The translations under genes and the position numbers were made by a program. A model generated the notes under the pieces. That model did no database searches. It saw nothing but the letters and a program-made list of their open reading frames with translations, and was not told where the DNA came from. A stretch of 35,452 bases of DNA from positions 1 to 35,452 of the forward strand of contig JAFKHH010000017.1 in NCBI GenBank assembly GCA_017306865.1, in the 5' to 3' direction. Below, one piece after another: positions 33,580 through 35,452 of this stretch. The stretch comes from Filimonas sp. (GTDB taxonomy: Bacteria; Bacteroidota; Bacteroidia; Chitinophagales; Chitinophagaceae). The number at the start of each line of letters is the position of its first letter. Within the stretch, counting starts at the first letter, position 1.

Positions 33580-34359
33580 ATGATCGAGATAAAAAACATC
33601 AAAAAGAGTTTTGGAGATAAGCTGATACTGGACGACATAAGCGCGGATATGCAAACGGGCAAGTGTAACCTGATCATTGGTGCGAGTGGCAGCGGCAAAA
33701 CTGTATTGACAAAATGTATGGTAGGCCTGTTCAAACCGGACGAGGGCGATATTATATACGATGGCATCAGTATGCTAAACATAACAGAAGAGGAACGTAA
33801 ATCGTTGCGCCAGCAGATCGGCATGCTCTTCCAGGGCTCTGCACTCTTTGACTCTATGACGGTGGAGCAAAATGTAATGTTCCCGCTGAATATGTTTTCA
33901 AAACTCAGTTATAAGGAACGGAAAGACAAGGTAAACGAGGTATTGGATAAAGTGAACCTGAAAGATGCGCATAAAAAATTCCCGTCGGAGATCAGTGGTG
34001 GTATGAAGAAAAGGGTGGGTATTGCACGCGCCATCGTGCTAAATCCCAAATATCTTTTCTGTGACGAGCCTAACTCCGGCCTTGATCCGCAAACATCTTT
34101 ACTGATCGATAAACTGATCAAAGAGATTACGGAAGAATATAACATTACTACGATCGTGGTAACGCATGATATGAATAGTGTAATGGAGATAGGCGACAAT
34201 ATTGTGTATATGCACCAGGGGCATAAGCAATGGGAAGGTTCCAACAAAGACATTATCTACAGTAAAGACAAACTGCTAAATGATTTCATTTTTGCATCCG
34301 AATTCCTGCAAGACGCAAAACAAATGCGTATGCTGGAAGCAGAGCAGGGAAAGAAATAA
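33580..34359 (+). CDS. ABC transporter ATPase, MlaF-like
   Basis: This is a 259-aa ATP-binding subunit most like MlaF/Ttg2A, which powers lipid traffic between inner and outer membranes with an MlaE-type permease. Walker A GASGSGKT is at 34-41, the Q loop around LFQGSALFDSM at 83-93, signature ISGGMKKRVGIARA at 138-151, Walker B YLFCDEP at 158-164, and the H-loop His at 196. The ISGGMKKR form and the SALFDSMTVEQNV segment are characteristic of the Mla group. No permease or MCE gene is adjacent: guaB is upstream and the next gene is a broken, convergent CBS fragment. It is therefore an orphan here, or its permease lies elsewhere. Confidence 0.87.
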   Translation: MIEIKNIKKSFGDKLILDDISADMQTGKCNLIIGASGSGKTVLTKCMVGLFKPDEGDIIYDGISMLNITEEERKSLRQQIGMLFQGSALFDSMTVEQNVMFPLNMFSKLSYKERKDKVNEVLDKVNLKDAHKKFPSEISGGMKKRVGIARAIVLNPKYLFCDEPNSGLDPQTSLLIDKLIKEITEEYNITTIVVTHDMNSVMEIGDNIVYMHQGHKQWEGSNKDIIYSKDKLLNDFIFASEFLQDAKQMRMLEAEQGKK

Positions 34360-34388
34360 AATAAGACAGTAACACATAGAGTCATTGA

Positions 34389-34430
34389 AAAGAGGCGGCC
34401 TCAGCAATATGAGGCCGCCTCTTTGACTTT
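34389..34430. terminator. Terminator after the ABC ATPase gene
   Basis: A perfect 15-bp G+C-rich stem (34389-34403 with 34410-34424, loop GCAATA) is followed by GACTTTATT. It lies 29 bases after the ATPase stop and also faces the end of the convergent CBS remnant. Confidence 0.85.
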
Positions 34431-34456
34431 ATTGATGACTTACTGATTGGGTTTTA

Positions 34457-34618
34457 TTATTCATATTGTTCTACCAGGTATTTAATTACGTCCGTGGTTG
34501 TTACAATACCTTCCAGTTTATCATTGTCTACTACAGGCAATGCGTGAAATTCGGCTTGTGTAAGGTAAGTAGCCACATCTCTAATGGTATCGTGAGACGG
34601 CAATCGTGAATGGGTGTC
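34457..34618 (-). pseudogene. Truncated CBS-domain protein, C-terminal remnant
   Basis: The minus strand encodes about 53 residues ending in a proper stop: HDTIRDVATYLTQAEF, then HALPVVDNDKLEGIVTTTDV and IKYLVEQYE. This is the last half of a CBS domain, with the PVVD...LEGIVTTTD core and the usual C-terminal end of small two-CBS proteins. There is no start codon, and the frame meets a TGA at 34619-34621 exactly where GTGAG-type repeat DNA begins. The 5' part of the gene seems to have been lost or replaced by the repeat. It was not included in longer reading frames because of its size. Confidence 0.8.
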
Positions 34619-34643
34619 TCACAACTAACAATTCACTACTTAC
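34618..34643. repeat. Second copy of the repeat A arm
   Basis: These 26 bases match 27952-27977 at 22 positions, with the same word order (CTCACAACT, then TCACTACT). The copy abuts the broken end of the CBS remnant, so this word type recurs within 7 kb. Confidence 0.7.
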
Positions 34644-34740
34644 TTTGCAAACTTTGCGTCTCCTTTGCGCACTTTGCGATATTTTTATCAGTTATGGAGA
34701 AAGGGTATCGCAAAGAACGCGGGGATAGCGCAGAGAACGC
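34643..34740. repeat. CTTTGCG-type fold-back repeat
   Basis: CTTTGC occurs four times on the left (34643, 34652, 34663, 34672) at 9-11 base spacing. The complementary words GCAAAG and GCAGAG lie on the right (34710 and 34730). The innermost arms CTTTGCGATA (34672-34681) and TATCGCAAAG (34706-34715) pair perfectly around a 24-base loop. Related words occur at 28614-28640. Confidence 0.75.
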
Positions 34741-34743
34741 AGT

Positions 34744-34936
34744 GATGAAGAAAGAGATGTAGATGAAGTGAGTGACACAACCGCAGTTGATCAAGGTACT
34801 ACTGTCTGCACCCAAACTATTTTCCCTATTCAAAAAAAACTACAATTTCTTAATAAAGGGCGTTTTACTCCATCGTTTGCGGAGGTTGGCAGGCTAAAAG
34901 CCCAAAAAAGGATATGTATGTATGCCCCGATTGACC
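34744..34936. other. Gap before sucD
   Basis: No supported gene lies here. A 67-codon open frame at 34768-34971 overlaps the sucD promoter and leader and has no recognisable domain. No RNA gene was seen. Confidence 0.4.
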
Positions 34937-34944
34937 TATTTTTG
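34937..34944 (+). promoter_or_regulatory. -7 box of sucD
   Basis: TATTTTTG matches TAnnTTTG exactly, 29 bases before the sucD ATG. The transcript would have a short leader containing the purine-rich GAAAGG just before the start. Confidence 0.55.
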
Positions 34945-34973
34945 CCCATCTTAAACGAAAACGAAAGGTAGCC

Positions 34974-35452
34974 ATGGCAGTTTTAGTTAACAAGAACTCG
35001 AAAATCATAGTACAAGGATTTACCGGAACAGAAGGTACTTTCCACGCATCGCAAATGATCGAATACGGCACCCAGGTTGTTGGTGGCGTTACTCCGGGTA
35101 AAGGTGGTTCAACCCACCTGGACAGACCAGTATTCAACACAGTAGCTGACGCTGTAAAGGCAACAGGTGCTGATGTAAGTATCATTTTCGTACCACCTGC
35201 ATTTGCTGCGGATGCGATCATGGAAGCTACTGACGCGGGAATAGGTCTTGTAGTATGTATTACGGAAGGCATTCCTACACAGGATATGGTAAAAGTGAAA
35301 AACTACATGCAAGGCACATCTACCCGTTTGATCGGACCAAACTGCCCTGGTGTTATCACTGCAGAAGAAGCTAAAGTGGGTATTATGCCTGGCTTCATCT
35401 TCAAAAAAGGACGTATTGGTATCGTTTCTAAATCAGGTACTTTGACATACGA
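34974..35452 (+). CDS. sucD: Succinyl-CoA ligase alpha subunit, 5' part
   Basis: SucD forms succinyl-CoA synthetase with SucC in the TCA cycle, carrying the CoA-binding site and the phosphorylated His. Only the first 159 residues are in the window; the frame is open at the right edge. The CoA-binding N-terminal Rossmann domain is clear: [18 protein letters not shown], then [11 protein letters not shown], followed by [31 protein letters not shown] and, at the edge, SKSGTLTY. The catalytic His region is beyond the window. The start [10 protein letters not shown] is normal for the family. sucC is not seen upstream, so the two subunits are not adjacent on this side. Confidence 0.95.
   Translation, partial: MAVLVNKNSKIIVQGFTGTEGTFHASQMIEYGTQVVGGVTPGKGGSTHLDRPVFNTVADAVKATGADVSIIFVPPAFAADAIMEATDAGIGLVVCITEGIPTQDMVKVKNYMQGTSTRLIGPNCPGVITAEEAKVGIMPGFIFKKGRIGIVSKSGTLTY

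Noticed and set aside
34768..34971. 67-codon open frame before sucD
   Set aside because: It runs through the sucD promoter and leader, stops just before its ATG, and resembles nothing known.

Overview
The window looks like a Bacteroidota chromosome, most probably family Chitinophagaceae. The evidence is tandem SusC/SusD outer-membrane pairs, lipoproteins beginning Cys-Lys-Lys, promoter boxes of the TAnnTTTG type, a DUF3467 protein, a beta-propeller/OmpA protein resembling the type IX secretion protein PorE, and a tyrosine recombinase of the Bacteroidetes type. The genus cannot be fixed from sequence alone.

Layout. Positions 1-2270 look like the end of an integrated element: possible IS21-type terminal repeats, an unknown basic ORF, and a minus-strand tyrosine recombinase whose upstream DNA is full of short direct and inverted repeats and abuts the 3' end of tRNA-Pro(UGG). 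From 2.5 to 5.3 kb lie core genes: prs-rplY (minus), radC (plus) and a DUF3467 gene (minus). From 5.4 to 26.3 kb are four consecutive SusC/SusD transport loci, all on the minus strand, each ending in a strong hairpin. The fourth carries two extra surface lipoproteins (a DUF5011/5012-like protein and a Lipid_bd-like protein), an arrangement like the Bacteroides BT2261-2264 peptide importer. No glycoside hydrolase, ECF sigma/anti-sigma pair or hybrid two-component regulator accompanies these loci, so peptide or other non-glycan substrates are a reasonable but unproven guess.

A 700-base divergent intergenic region then leads to plus-strand core genes: folD, queE, a TPR/beta-propeller/CRD/OmpA gene, dprA, guaB, an orphan MlaF-like ABC ATPase, the truncated 3' end of a CBS-domain gene (minus) and the start of sucD, which runs off the window.

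The most unusual signal is in the gaps between the core genes from 27.9 to 34.7 kb. Four gaps each hold a fold-back element of 11-29 bp arms built from short repeated words. Each element has its own sequence, but all start within 20 bases of the preceding stop codon and lack a clear T tract. Two of the word types recur beside the CBS-gene remnant. A second notable pattern is that the four SusC genes appear mosaic: leader plus signal peptide pairs loci 1 with 2 and 3 with 4, whereas the barrels pair 2 with 3.
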